Assembly (NCBI GenBank): GCA_011390885.1
Contig: JAABRO010000033.1
Span: 123,092 to 187,091 of the forward strand
Origin: Gemmatimonas sp.
Lineage (GTDB): Bacteria; Gemmatimonadota; Gemmatimonadetes; Gemmatimonadales; Gemmatimonadaceae
Length of the DNA stretch: 64,000 nt
Direction of reading: 5' to 3'
Part shown: piece after piece, positions 1 through 9,900 of the stretch
How the letters are laid out: each line of letters starts with the position of its first letter
How positions within the stretch are numbered: position 1 is the stretch's first letter
The notes under the pieces: model-generated
What the model saw: the letters and a program-made list of their open reading frames with translations, nothing else
Told to the model about the DNA's origin: nothing
Database searches by the model: none
Translations under genes and position numbers: made by a program

Positions 1-1292
1 TGACGCACGACCGCGCGTTCCTGCGGCGTGTGGCCACGCGCATCGTGGAGCTCGATCGCGGCCGGCTCGCCGACTGGGGGGCGGACTACGACAGCTACCT
101 CGACCGCAAGCAGCAGGCGCTGCACGCCGAGTCGCGCGAACGGGAGGAGTTCGACAAGCGACTCGCGCAGGAGGAGGTGTGGATCCGCACCGGCATCCAG
201 GCGCGCCGCACCCGCAACGAGGGGCGCGTGCGCGCGCTCGAGGCGATGCGCGTGGAGCGCGCCGCGCGCCGCGAACGGGTGGGCACGGCGCGCCTGCAGG
301 TGCAGGAGGCGGAGCGCAGCGGTCGCCTCGTGGTGGAGGCGCGCGGCGTGCATTTCGCACACGGCGACCGCGTGATCGCGCGCGACTTCAGCACCACGAT
401 CATGCGCGGTGATCGCGTGGGACTCGTGGGCCCGAACGGCGTGGGCAAGACCACCGTGCTGCGCCTGCTGCTGGGCGAGCTCGAGCCGCAGCAGGGCACG
501 GTCCGCCTCGGCACCAACCTCGAGGTGGCCTACTTCGACCAGCTGCGCGAGCAGCTGGACCCGGACACGACGGTGTTCAACGCCATCGCCGACGGCGCGG
601 AGTTCGTGACGGTGGGCGGCCAGCGGCGGCACGTGCACGGGTGGATGCAGGACTTCCTGTTCTCCCCCGATCGCGCGCGCACGCCGGTGCGGGCGCTGTC
701 AGGCGGGGAGCGGAACCGGCTGCTGCTGGCGCGCCTGTTCACGCGCACGTTCAACCTGCTTGTGCTCGACGAGCCCACGAACGACCTCGACGTCGAGACG
801 CTCGACCTGCTGGAGGACCGGCTGCTCGAGTTCGGTGGCACGCTGCTGCTGGTGAGCCATGACCGCGCCTTCCTCGACGCGGTGGTCACGAGCACGCTGG
901 TGTTCGAGGGGAACGGGCGGGTTGCCGAGTACGCGGGCGGCTACAGCGACTGGGTGCGGCAGCGGCCGGCGGACTGGGATGCGCGCTCGGTCGCGGGTAC
1001 GCGCCGCGTCGCCGCGCCGCCGCCGGTGGTGAAGGCGGTCGCGCCCGCGCCGTCGCCGAAAAAGAAGAAGCTGAGCTTCAAGGAGACGGCCGAACTGGCC
1101 GCGTTGCCCGAGCGCATCGACGCGCTCGAGCAGGAGCGGGACGGGCTCTACGCGCGCCTCGCCGATCCGGCCACGCAGCGGGACGCGAGTGCCGTGCTGC
1201 AGGCGAACAGTCGGCTCGCGGCGCTCGACGCGGAGCTGGCGGCCGCGGTCGCGCGCTGGGAAGCGCTGGAAACGATCGCGACCGGGGGGTAA
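1..1292 (+). CDS. uup: ABC-F family ATPase, Uup-like (5' end outside window)
   Basis: This is the 3' part of a soluble ABC-F ATPase, a ribosome-associated family without membrane domains. The frame is already open at base 3 and begins THDRAFL, the H-loop of the first ATPase half. Next comes a charged inter-domain linker and a complete second ATPase half. Its Walker A (GPNGVGKTT) lies at bases 429-455, the signature LSGGE at 696-710 and the Walker B/D-loop (LVLDEPTNDLD) near 760-795. The last 80 or so residues form a lysine-started, Glu/Arg/Leu-rich coiled coil (KKKKLSFKE onward), which resembles the C-terminal DNA-binding arm of Uup and separates it from EttA. The assignment to Uup rather than another ABC-F branch is inferred. 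Confidence 0.88.
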   Translation, partial: THDRAFLRRVATRIVELDRGRLADWGADYDSYLDRKQQALHAESREREEFDKRLAQEEVWIRTGIQARRTRNEGRVRALEAMRVERAARRERVGTARLQVQEAERSGRLVVEARGVHFAHGDRVIARDFSTTIMRGDRVGLVGPNGVGKTTVLRLLLGELEPQQGTVRLGTNLEVAYFDQLREQLDPDTTVFNAIADGAEFVTVGGQRRHVHGWMQDFLFSPDRARTPVRALSGGERNRLLLARLFTRTFNLLVLDEPTNDLDVETLDLLEDRLLEFGGTLLLVSHDRAFLDAVVTSTLVFEGNGRVAEYAGGYSDWVRQRPADWDARSVAGTRRVAAPPPVVKAVAPAPSPKKKKLSFKETAELAALPERIDALEQERDGLYARLADPATQRDASAVLQANSRLAALDAELAAAVARWEALETIATGG

Positions 1293-1295
1293 GCT
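1290..1295 (+). promoter_or_regulatory. possible -10 element (TAAGCT) of a leaderless tldD transcript
   Basis: TAAGCT fits the TAnnnT pattern and lies 5 nt before the tldD ATG. It overlaps the uup stop codon, which already supplies TA, so chance is more likely here than at the other sites. The run of G just before it could instead act as a weak ribosome-binding site. Confidence 0.3.
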
Positions 1296-1300
1296 CAGCC

Positions 1301-2944
1301 ATGACCAATCGACGCGATTTCCTGAAAGCCGGTGGTGTCGCCCTGGGCGCCCTGGCGGTCGGCCCCGAGGTGCTGCGCGCCGCGCCGCCCGTGGGTGGGC
1401 CCTCGAACGGAGCGCTGGCGGGGTATCGGCCGCTGCCGCCCGTGGCCACCGATCCGGCCACGCGCGAGCTCATGATGGAAGCGCTCGACGCGGCCAAGCG
1501 CGCCGGCGCGAGCTGGGCGGACGTGCGCATCGGCCGCAACCGCAACAACTCGGTGAACACGCGCGAGCAGCAGGTCACCAACGTGCTCGAGAGCGACACG
1601 ATGGGGTGCGGGGTGCGCGTGCTCGTGGACGGGTGCTGGGGCTTCGCGGCCACGCAGGAGCTCACCAAGGCCGGTGTGGGCGCGGCGGCGCAGGAAGCGG
1701 CGGCCATCGCCAAGGCCAATCGCGTGGCCATGGGACGGCGCGTGGAGCTCGCGCCCGCGCCCTCGCTGGGTGATCGCACCTGGCGCAGCAGCTACACGAT
1801 CGATCCGTTCACGGTGTCGCTCGAGGAAAAGGTGGGGCTGCTGCTGAAGGCGAACGCCGAGGCGATGAAGGCGAAGAACGTGCGCTTCGTGACGTCGGGG
1901 CTCTCGTTCGTGAAGGAGGAGCGCAACTACGCGAACACCGACGGCTCGGTGATCACGCAGGACTACGTGCGCAGCTGGGTCACGCTGGCGGCCACGGCGG
2001 TGTCGAGCGACGGCTTCGCGCAGCGCGGCCCCGAGGTGGTGCAGCCCATGGGACGCGGGTGGGAGTACGTGCTCGAGGCCGACGTGGCCGGCAACGCGCT
2101 CAAGTGGGGCGAGGAGGCCGCCGAGAAGCTCACGGCGAAGTCGGTGGACGTGGGGCGCTACGACCTCATCCTGCATCCGTCGCAGCTCTTCCTCACGATT
2201 CACGAGTCGCTGGCGCACCCCACGGAGCTCGACCGCGCCATGGGCTACGAGGCGAACTACGCCGGCACGAGCTTCATCGCGCCGCCGCGCGAGGTGCTCG
2301 GCAAGCTCAAGCTCGGCTCCGAGATGATGAACCTCGTGGGCAACCGCAACGAGGTGGGCGCGCTGGCCACGATCGGCTACGACGACGACGGCGTGCAGCC
2401 CGACGAGTTCCACATCGTGAAGAACGGCATCTTCAACGACTACCAGACGACGCGCGAGCAGGCGCCGTGGCTCGACTGGTGGTACACGCAGAACGGCCAG
2501 CAGCCGCGCTCGCACGGCTGCTCGTATGCGCAGAGCTGGGCCGACGTGCAGTTCCAGCGCATGCCGAACGTGTCGCTCATGCCGGGAGAGCAGGACCTCT
2601 CGTGGGACGACATGATCGCGGCCACCGATCGCGGCATCGCAATGATCGGCCGCTCCTCCTACTCCATCGACCAGCAGCGCTACAACGCGCAGTTCGGCGC
2701 GCAGCTCTGCTACGAGATCCGGGGCGGCAAGATCGTGGGGCAGCTCAAGGACGTGGCGTACCAGATGCGCACTCCCGACTTCTGGAACGCCATGGACCTG
2801 ATCGGCGGCAAGTCGGCGTACGAGTTCGGCGGCACCTTCAACGACGGCAAGGGACAGCCCTCGCAGGCCAACGCCGTGAGTCACGGCTGCCCGCCGGTGC
2901 GCTTCAGGAACATCAACGTCATCAACACGGGACGGCAGCTGTGA
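1301..2944 (+). CDS. tldD: TldD-family metalloprotease with Tat signal
   Basis: This is the zinc-protease subunit of the TldD/TldE (PmbA) heterodimer, which in enterobacteria degrades unfolded peptides and matures microcin B17 and CcdA-type substrates. The protein is 547 aa. The HExxxH zinc motif is HESLAH at residues 301-306, and a conserved SHGC near the C-terminus may carry a further ligand. The N-terminus reads MTNRRDFLKAGGVALG, a textbook twin-arginine signal (RRDFLK) with a hydrophobic stretch ending near AA, so this TldD is probably exported folded; classical TldD is cytoplasmic. The gene begins 8 bases after uup and its stop overlaps the start of tldE (GTGA), so the two subunits are translationally coupled. 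Confidence 0.9.
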   Translation: MTNRRDFLKAGGVALGALAVGPEVLRAAPPVGGPSNGALAGYRPLPPVATDPATRELMMEALDAAKRAGASWADVRIGRNRNNSVNTREQQVTNVLESDTMGCGVRVLVDGCWGFAATQELTKAGVGAAAQEAAAIAKANRVAMGRRVELAPAPSLGDRTWRSSYTIDPFTVSLEEKVGLLLKANAEAMKAKNVRFVTSGLSFVKEERNYANTDGSVITQDYVRSWVTLAATAVSSDGFAQRGPEVVQPMGRGWEYVLEADVAGNALKWGEEAAEKLTAKSVDVGRYDLILHPSQLFLTIHESLAHPTELDRAMGYEANYAGTSFIAPPREVLGKLKLGSEMMNLVGNRNEVGALATIGYDDDGVQPDEFHIVKNGIFNDYQTTREQAPWLDWWYTQNGQQPRSHGCSYAQSWADVQFQRMPNVSLMPGEQDLSWDDMIAATDRGIAMIGRSSYSIDQQRYNAQFGAQLCYEIRGGKIVGQLKDVAYQMRTPDFWNAMDLIGGKSAYEFGGTFNDGKGQPSQANAVSHGCPPVRFRNINVINTGRQL

Positions 2945-4371
2945 GCCGCGCATCCGACAATCGCCCGGTGGGGCGCGACTTCGCGTTCGCTGACGGCGCG
3001 CCGCGCCGGTTGCTCGGCGCCGAGGCGCGCGGCGTGCTCGCCGCCAACGGTGTGCTCGGCCGCGAGGAGGCGCAGGCGCTCGTGGAGCGCGTGGTCGGCA
3101 TGTCGAAGGCCGATGCGGTGAGCGTGTCGGTGCAGAGCGGGCGCGAGACCAACCTGCGCTTCGCCGACAACCAGATGTCCACCTCGGGCGCGACGACGAA
3201 CACGACCGTGCGCATCCAGAGCGTGTTCGGCCGCCGCAAGGCGAGCGTGGTGACCAACGACCGCACCGACGCCGGCCTGCGCCGAGCCGTGGAGCAGTCG
3301 GAGGCGATCGCGCGGCTCGCTCCCGAGGACCCCGAATACCTCGGCGAACTCGGTCCGCAGACGTATGCGCCCGTGGAGGCGTGGTTCGACAGCACGGCGG
3401 AGCTGAGCGCGGAGGACCGCGCGAAGGCCGCGCTCACCGCGTTGGCACCGGCGCGCGCGTCAAGCGACCTCACCGTGGCCGGCTTCATCGTGTGCGACGC
3501 GCGCGCGACGGCGCTCGGCAACAGCGCCGGCCTCTTCGCGTATCATCGCAGCACGAACGCCAACTACACGCTCACCGCGCGCACCAACGATGGCACCGGC
3601 TCCGGGTGGGCCGCCGCCGACGACAACGACTGGACGAAGCTCGATTTCGAGGCCGTCGCGCAGCAGGCGATCGACAAGGCCCGTCGCTCCCGCAATCCGG
3701 TGGCGATCGAGCCCGGTCGCTACACGGTGATCTTCGAGCCGGAAGCCACGGCGAACCTCGTGTCGGTGATGGGCGGTGCCTTGCAGGCACGCTCGGCCGA
3801 CGAGGGGCGCTCGGCGTTCTCGAAGCCCGGCGGCACGAAGGTGGGGGAGAAGATCCTCGACGAGCGCGTGACGCTCTCCTCCGACCCCCGCGATCCGCTG
3901 GTGCTGGCATCGCCGTTCGATGGCGAGGGCATGCCGCTCTCGCGCCAGGTGTGGGTGCGCAACGGCGTGCTCGAGCAGCTCGCCTATCCGCGCTTCTGGG
4001 CGCAGAAGCAGGGCAAGGCGCCGACCGGCGGCGCCGGTTCGCTGCGGCTCGAGGGAGGGACGGCCAGCACGGAGCAGCTCATCGCGAGCACGGAGCGCGG
4101 CGTGCTGGTCACGCGGCTCTGGTACCTGCGCGCGGTGGACCAGCGCACGCTCGTGTACACCGGGCTCACGCGCGACGGCACGTTCCTGATCGAGAACGGG
4201 AAGATCGCGCGGTCGATCAAGAACTTCCGCTTCAACGACTCGCCGCTCTTCATGCTCAACAACCTCGAGGGGCTGGGCGCGGCGGTGCGCACCGCGGGCG
4301 GTGGCAGCCTGGTGATGCCCACGCTCAAGGTGCGCGACTTCAACTTCACGAGCCTCTCGGACGCGGTGTAA
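2941..4371 (+). CDS. tldE: TldE/PmbA-family subunit
   Basis: This is the partner subunit of the TldD/TldE protease, 476 aa from the GTG at 2941. The GTG overlaps the tldD stop by four bases. The reading frame stays open far upstream, but only inside tldD, so the overlap start is preferred. The middle and C-terminal parts (GRYTVIFEPEATANLVSVM; then EGMPLSRQVWVRNGVL) match the PmbA/TldE pattern, and there is no HExxxH motif, as expected for the non-catalytic subunit. It has no signal peptide, in contrast to the Tat signal of its partner, so if the complex is extracytoplasmic this subunit must travel with TldD. Confidence 0.85.
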   Translation: MSRASDNRPVGRDFAFADGAPRRLLGAEARGVLAANGVLGREEAQALVERVVGMSKADAVSVSVQSGRETNLRFADNQMSTSGATTNTTVRIQSVFGRRKASVVTNDRTDAGLRRAVEQSEAIARLAPEDPEYLGELGPQTYAPVEAWFDSTAELSAEDRAKAALTALAPARASSDLTVAGFIVCDARATALGNSAGLFAYHRSTNANYTLTARTNDGTGSGWAAADDNDWTKLDFEAVAQQAIDKARRSRNPVAIEPGRYTVIFEPEATANLVSVMGGALQARSADEGRSAFSKPGGTKVGEKILDERVTLSSDPRDPLVLASPFDGEGMPLSRQVWVRNGVLEQLAYPRFWAQKQGKAPTGGAGSLRLEGGTASTEQLIASTERGVLVTRLWYLRAVDQRTLVYTGLTRDGTFLIENGKIARSIKNFRFNDSPLFMLNNLEGLGAAVRTAGGGSLVMPTLKVRDFNFTSLSDAV

Positions 4372-4496
4372 CCACGCTCGCTTCGACGCCGGGTTACCTT
4401 CCGTACATCCCGCGCTCTCGCGGCCGTCCGGCACCTCGTGCCGTCGCCGTCCGGGTGCCTCCCCATGATCTCCCCGGACCGGAGTGACGTCACAGA

Positions 4497-4715
4497 ATGG
4501 CACGCAAACCCAACTACGATTTCGAGCGACGCAAGAAGGAGCAGGAGCGTCGGGACAAGAAGGAAGCGAAGCGCGAGGAGCGCGCGCGCCGCAAGGCGCT
4601 CGGGCTGCCGGATGAGGAGTTCGGCATGCTCGACGAGAATGGCGAGCTGATCCGCCCCGAGGACGTGGTCGCCGACGAACCGGTCAGCGACGACGAGGCG
4701 CCGACCGCCGGCTGA
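4497..4715 (+). CDS. small highly charged protein, unknown function
   Basis: This 72-aa protein starts MARKPNYDFERRKKEQER. The first 40 residues are almost entirely Lys, Arg and Glu, and the C-terminal half is acidic (EDVVADEPVSDDEAP). The basic-then-acidic layout suggests a helical, partly disordered nucleic-acid- or ribosome-associated protein, but nothing identifies a role. Small proteins with this kind of start occur as hypotheticals in many bacteria. Codon use matches its neighbours. It stands alone, 125 bases after tldE and convergent with the gene at 4740. The sequence just before it contains GGAG, too far from the ATG to be a normal ribosome-binding site. Confidence 0.7.
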   Translation: MARKPNYDFERRKKEQERRDKKEAKREERARRKALGLPDEEFGMLDENGELIRPEDVVADEPVSDDEAPTAG

Positions 4716-4739
4716 GCCGGCGCGTCGCGCCTCGGTGAC

Positions 4740-6041
4740 TCAGCGCGACGAACCCACCAGGGGCGCGGTCGCAGCGCGCACGCCGGCACCGGCCTCGGTC
4801 CAGGCGAACACCAGCCGGTCTCCGCTGCGCACCATGCGCGGGAAGCCGCTCTGGCGGCTGGCGGACACGGTCGCCACGGTGACCGCGTCCGACTGCGCGC
4901 CGTCGGCCGAGAGGCGCCGCACGCGCACCGCCGCACTGTCGGCCGAGGTGCGCTCCACCCACAACACCACCGGGCGCGCCGCGTCGTCGAGCACGATGCT
5001 CGTGCGACCGATCGGATCGCCATCGTCGATGCGCACCGGGGCCCCGAAGGTCACGCCGCCATCGACGCTCGTGGCCACTCGCACGCGGGCGGTGTCCTGC
5101 GCGCCGGTGAACCAGGCCACCACCACGGTGTCGCCGAGCGAGGCCACCGAGGGGCCGTTCACGGGGCAGGCCTCGAAGAACCACTCGTCGGCGTGCACGC
5201 GCGCCGGCTCGCTCCACTGGCCGTTCTCCTCGCGAACGATGGCGATGTCGCGGATCTCGGCGTCGGTGCGGTCGCGATACACGATCACGCGGCCGCGGCG
5301 CGTGGGCGCACTCGCCGTCTGGCAGCAGTCGCAGGTGCGCGCGTCGAGCAGCACCTCGGCGGGCTGCTGTTCGTCGCGGCCGATCGTCGTGGCCCGCACG
5401 GTCATCTCGCGCGCGCTGTCGGCCATGGCGGTCTTCCGTCCATCGAGCCAGACGGCGCCCACCCGGTCGCCGCCCGCCGCCCACAGGGACACGAAGCCGT
5501 GCTCGGCGAGCAGGCCGTCGCCGTGCGGCGTGACCGGTGCTTCCCACGTGGCGCCGCCGTCGCGCGAGCGCGTGATGCGCACGCCGTAGGCGTAGGTGCC
5601 GTCCCCTTCCCGCTCCAGCCAGTGGGCGGCAAGGTCGCCGTTCTCGAGCGCGACGATGGACGGGAAGTCGGCCCAGTTCACGAAGAAGGGGCGCGCGTTG
5701 GTGATGTCGCGCCAGGCGCTCCACCCGCCCTCACGCCACGTGGCGAACCGCAGCGCGTGCCGCGTGCTGTCGAGGCGGGCCGTGACGCTCAGGTGTACCG
5801 ACCCGTTCGCATCGACCGTGAGGCTCGGGGTGGTGGCGTCGGCGACGATCGGGGCCGCGGAGGGGACGATCTCGCCGATGGGCGGCGGGGCGGTGCCGTC
5901 GGGATCGCCGCAGGCGGTGAGCCACGCGGTGAGCGAGGCGGCGGCGAGCGCCGCCGTGAGGCGAGACGAGGCAGCGTGCTCGGCAACCCGCGCTGGCACG
6001 CGGACCGACGCTGGTCGAGCGGTGGGAAGAGTCGCGGGCAT
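4740..6041 (-). CDS. BNR-repeat (sialidase-fold) lipoprotein
   Basis: This is a 433-aa exported lipoprotein with a sialidase-like beta-propeller. I chose the ATG at 6041 because it opens a signal sequence (hydrophobic AALAAASLTAWL) ending in the lipobox LTAC; the upstream extension to 6206 has no signal character. Several Asp-box-like segments (SRDGGATWEAP; SVDGGVTFGAP) mark propeller blades. A CDCC motif (TCDCCQTAS) lies in the middle and recurs in this lipoprotein family, where it may form disulphides or bind metal. Catalytic activity is not established, since Asp boxes alone do not make a sialidase. The gene is divergent from pepE, with 136 bases between the starts. Confidence 0.78.
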   Translation of the reverse strand: MPATLPTARPASVRVPARVAEHAASSRLTAALAAASLTAWLTACGDPDGTAPPPIGEIVPSAAPIVADATTPSLTVDANGSVHLSVTARLDSTRHALRFATWREGGWSAWRDITNARPFFVNWADFPSIVALENGDLAAHWLEREGDGTYAYGVRITRSRDGGATWEAPVTPHGDGLLAEHGFVSLWAAGGDRVGAVWLDGRKTAMADSAREMTVRATTIGRDEQQPAEVLLDARTCDCCQTASAPTRRGRVIVYRDRTDAEIRDIAIVREENGQWSEPARVHADEWFFEACPVNGPSVASLGDTVVVAWFTGAQDTARVRVATSVDGGVTFGAPVRIDDGDPIGRTSIVLDDAARPVVLWVERTSADSAAVRVRRLSADGAQSDAVTVATVSASRQSGFPRMVRSGDRLVFAWTEAGAGVRAATAPLVGSSR

Positions 6042-6177
6042 GCGGAACGTCGTGGTGGGGTCGGGGAACACGACGAATACGGGAGGGCGGGCGCGACCGT
6101 TGTCCGGCACGCACGCAGGGTCGATCTTCAGGTTCCACAACAACATGCACCCATTTTGCGCGCGGCGTAGCCACCCC

Positions 6178-6906
6178 ATGTTCCGATCCCTGCTGCTACT
6201 CTCCAACTCCCGCGACGCCGACGGGCGGTTCCTGGCCCATCCGCGTGACGCGCTCGCGGCGCACCTTGCCGAGGTGCGGTCGGCGCTGTTCGTGCCCTGG
6301 GCCGGCGTGACGATCTCCGCCGATGCCTACACGGCGCGCGTGCGTCCCGTCTTCGAAGCGCTGGGAGTGGCAGTCACGAGCGTGCATGAGGTTGCGCGTC
6401 CCGCCGACGCGCTGGCTGACGCCGAGGCGGTCGTGGTGGGCGGGGGCAACACCTTCCGTCTGCTGGAGCGGCTGCAGTACCACGCGCTGCTGGAGCCGAT
6501 CCGGGCGCGGGTGCTCGCGGGGACGCCGTACGTGGGGTGGAGCGCCGGGTCGGTGCTGGCCGGCCCCACCATCGCCACCACCAATGACATGCCGATCGTG
6601 GCGCCCGCGGGGCTCGGCGCGCTTGGCGTGGTGGGGTTCCAGGTGAACGCGCACTTCACCGACGCCCATCCGCCGGGATTTCGCGGGGAGACGCGCCGCG
6701 AGCGGCTGGCGGAGTACCTCACGCTCAACCCGGCGAGTCGGGTGATCGGGCTGCCCGAGGGGAGCTGGCTGACCGTGGCGGACGAGGCGATCACGCTGGG
6801 CGGGCCCCACGCCGCGCCGTGCTTCACGTCGCGCGGGGTGGTGGAGGTCGAGCCGGGAACCAGCCTCGCCCCGATGCTGGAGCCGGACGGCGCTCCGGCG
6901 GGGTGA
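6178..6906 (+). CDS. pepE: dipeptidase E (peptidase S51)
   Basis: This is a cytoplasmic serine peptidase that hydrolyses Asp-Xaa dipeptides. The protein is 242 aa, close to the roughly 230 aa of enterobacterial PepE. The start at 6178 gives MFRSLLLLSNS, which lines up with the family N-terminus; an upstream in-frame ATG near 6145 would add unrelated residues. The nucleophile elbow is GWSAGS with Ser122. His160 in NAHFTD and Asp138 in TNDMP fall where the family triad residues lie. A GGGNTF motif at 88-93 is also typical. There is no signal peptide and no obvious ribosome-binding site. Confidence 0.9.
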   Translation: MFRSLLLLSNSRDADGRFLAHPRDALAAHLAEVRSALFVPWAGVTISADAYTARVRPVFEALGVAVTSVHEVARPADALADAEAVVVGGGNTFRLLERLQYHALLEPIRARVLAGTPYVGWSAGSVLAGPTIATTNDMPIVAPAGLGALGVVGFQVNAHFTDAHPPGFRGETRRERLAEYLTLNPASRVIGLPEGSWLTVADEAITLGGPHAAPCFTSRGVVEVEPGTSLAPMLEPDGAPAG

Positions 6907-6984
6907 CGGTCGGCTCGACGGGGCACGCCGACGGGACGCCGGCGTGGCATTAACGGGCGGTGGGCCGCGGCGTCCAATCGCTTC

Positions 6985-9900
6985 GTGCATACCATCCGAT
7001 CCCTGGCCCTCCGGGCCCTGCTGCTCGTCCTCGCCGTCGCCACCCCGCTGGCCGCCCAGGGCGTCGACATCATCCGCGGTCGTGTGACCGGTCCGACGGG
7101 CCAGGCCATTCCGAACGTGACCGTCACCGCGACCACGCTCACCGGTCAGGTCAGCCGGTCCGTGCGCACGGGCAACGACGGCCGCTACACCATCTCCTTC
7201 CCCGGCGGGGAGGGCGACTACTGGGTGAGCTTCAGCTCCATCGGCCTCACGCCGCGTCGCTATCAGGTGAAGCGCACGGCCGACCAGGAAATCCTCATCG
7301 CCGACGCGCGCATGGCGCCGGCGGCGGTGAACCTGGAGGCCGTGACCACGACGACTCGCGTGGCCGCGACGCGCGGGGATACGGTGGGCGACGTGAGCGG
7401 CAACGAGCGCGACCTCAACACGACCGATCCCGGGCTGCTGACGGCCGAGCAGATGGGTGACCTGGTGGCGATGGCGTCGGCGATTCCGGGGGTGCAGCTC
7501 ATTCCCGGCGCCGATGGCGGAGCCGATGCGTTCTCGGTGTTCGGCCTCGGTGGCGACCAGAACAACACGCAGCTGAACGGCCTGAACTTTGGCGACGCGA
7601 GCATTCCGCGTGACGCGCAGGTGTTCGCCTCGCTCTCGACGTCGCCCTACGACGTGGCGCGCGGTGGCTTCTCGGGTGGCCAGCTCACGTTGCGTACGCG
7701 CTCGGGCTCCAACTTCATGCGGCGCTCGCTGAGCACGAACCTGGTCAGCCCGCAGACGCAGTGGCTCGACCGCGCGGCGATCGCCTCTGGACAGCAGTAC
7801 ACCAACCTCTCCATGGGCGGCTCGGCCAGCGGCCCGATCTCGCCCGACCGGCTGTTCTACAACAGCTCGTTCCAGTTCGATCGCCGCATGAACGACCTGC
7901 AGACGCTCGTGAACACCGACGCCCTCGGCTTCACGACGGCGGGCGTGGCGACCGACTCGGTGCTGCGCTTCCTCGACATCATCGGCGGGCAGGCGCTGCC
8001 GGCCAGCGTGGCGGGCTTCCCCGGGCAGGCGATCACGAACCGCGGCAGCTTCCTCGGCAGCTTCGACTTCACGCCGTTGTCGTCGGCGCGTGGCAACACG
8101 TACGCCATCTCGATCTCCGGCAACATGAACCAGACGCTGCCCACGGGCGGCGGCGGTGGTGGTGGCGGCTTCGGCGGCGGTGGCTTCGGTGGCGGCGGTT
8201 CGGCGCTGTCCACGCCCACGCGGCAGGGGAAGACGCTCAACTACAGCGGCTCCGTGCAGCTGCGCCAGAGCGGCCTGCTCGGCATCTTCGGCATCCTGAC
8301 CGAGACCACGATCGGCTCGAACATCAGCCGCAGCGACAACGATCCGTACCTGTTCCTGCCGTCCGGTTCGGTGCGCGTGAACTCGCTGCTCGACGACGGC
8401 ACGTCGTCGGTGCGCAACCTGGCGTTCGGCGGCAGCCCGGCGGCCAACACCGCCAGCGGCAGCAGCTCGCACGGCCTGGTGAACACGCTCTCCTGGTTCA
8501 GCAGCGACAACCGGCACCGCGTGAAGCTCACGAGCGAGCTGCGGTACGAGGACTACTGGCAGGATCTCACGCAGAACGAGCTGGGCAGCTTCAGCTTCAA
8601 CTCCCTGGCCGACCTGCAGGCCGGCCGGCCGGCGTCCTTCACGCGCCAGCTCGCCCCGCGGCGGCGCGAGGGAAGCCAGGTCGTGGGCGCGATGTCGCTC
8701 GGTGACGCGTGGCGGCCGGTGAACGACGTGCAGATCCAGTACGGCGTGCGCGTGGACGGCAACCAGTTCCTGCAGGGCCCGAACGAGAACCCGCTGGTGC
8801 AGCAGGCGTTCGGCCTCAACAACGCCGACGTGCCCAACCGCCTGTACGTGAGCCCGCGCCTTGGCTTCTCGTGGACGTACGGCACGGATGCGCAGGTCGC
8901 GCTGATCCCCGGCATGGTGCGCGCGCCGCGCGCCGTCGTGCGCGGTGGCATCGGCATCTTCCAGAACACGCCGCGCACGCAGCTCATCGGCGGCGCGATC
9001 GACAACACCGGCCTCGCCACCGGCCTGCAGCAGCTCACGTGCCTGGGCGCCGCGGCCCCGTCGCCGAACTGGAGCGACTATCTCGTGGACCGGGGCAACA
9101 TCCCGATCGCGTGCGCGGACGGCACCAGCGGCACGGTGTTCGCGAACAGCAACCCCAACGTCACGCTCTTCGACCGCAACTTCGTGGCGCAGCGCTCGCT
9201 GCGCTCGAACCTGCAGTGGGCCGGCGCGATCCTGAACAACCGCTTCCGCAGCTCCGTCGACTTCACCTACTCGCGCAACCTCGGCCAGTCGGGGAGCTTC
9301 GACATCAACTTCCCGGGGCAGCAGCAGTTCACCCTGGCCAACGAGGGCGGGCGTCCGGTGTTCGTGTCCCCGTCGAGCATCGTGCCCACCACGGGCCAGA
9401 CTGCATGGCGCGAGGCGCGCGTGGTGGACGACTTCGGGCGCGTGTCGCTGCAGCGCTCCAACCTCACGTCCGAGAGCAAGCAGCTGACGGTGAGCCTCAA
9501 CCCGCTCGCCTTCAACTCGAAGTTCATGTGGGGGCTGAGCTACGTGCTCTCCGACGTGCGCGACCAGTTCTACGGCTTCCAGAGCACGGTGGGCGACCCC
9601 ACGCAGCGCGAGTGGGCGCGCGGCAACTTCTCGCGGCACCAGATCCAGTACAACCTGAGCCGTGAGTTCTTCGAGCGCGTCACCATCCGCTGGTTCGGCA
9701 ACATCCGCTCCGGCACGCCGTACACGCCGCTCATTTCGGGCGACGTGAACGGCGACAGCTATGGCAACGACCGCGCGTTCGTGTTCGACCCGGCGGCCGT
9801 GGCGGATCCGCAGCTCTCCTCCGGCATGACGGCACTGCTCGCGAACGCGACGGGCCAGGCGCGCGAGTGCCTGCAGTCGCAGCTCGGCGCGCTCGCGGGG

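Noticed and set aside
1295..2953. Long antisense frame over tldD
   Set aside because: Composition is His/Arg/Val-rich with no family resemblance, whereas the plus-strand frame shows the TldD HExxxH motif.
4484..4493. Perfect 10-bp palindrome gtgacgtcac before the small charged protein
   Set aside because: Short and isolated; no regulator gene nearby and no second copy noticed, so chance is adequate.
6923..6950. Weak hairpin between pepE and the receptor gene
   Set aside because: Only about 7 bp of stem with a long loop and no T-run; not convincing as a terminator.
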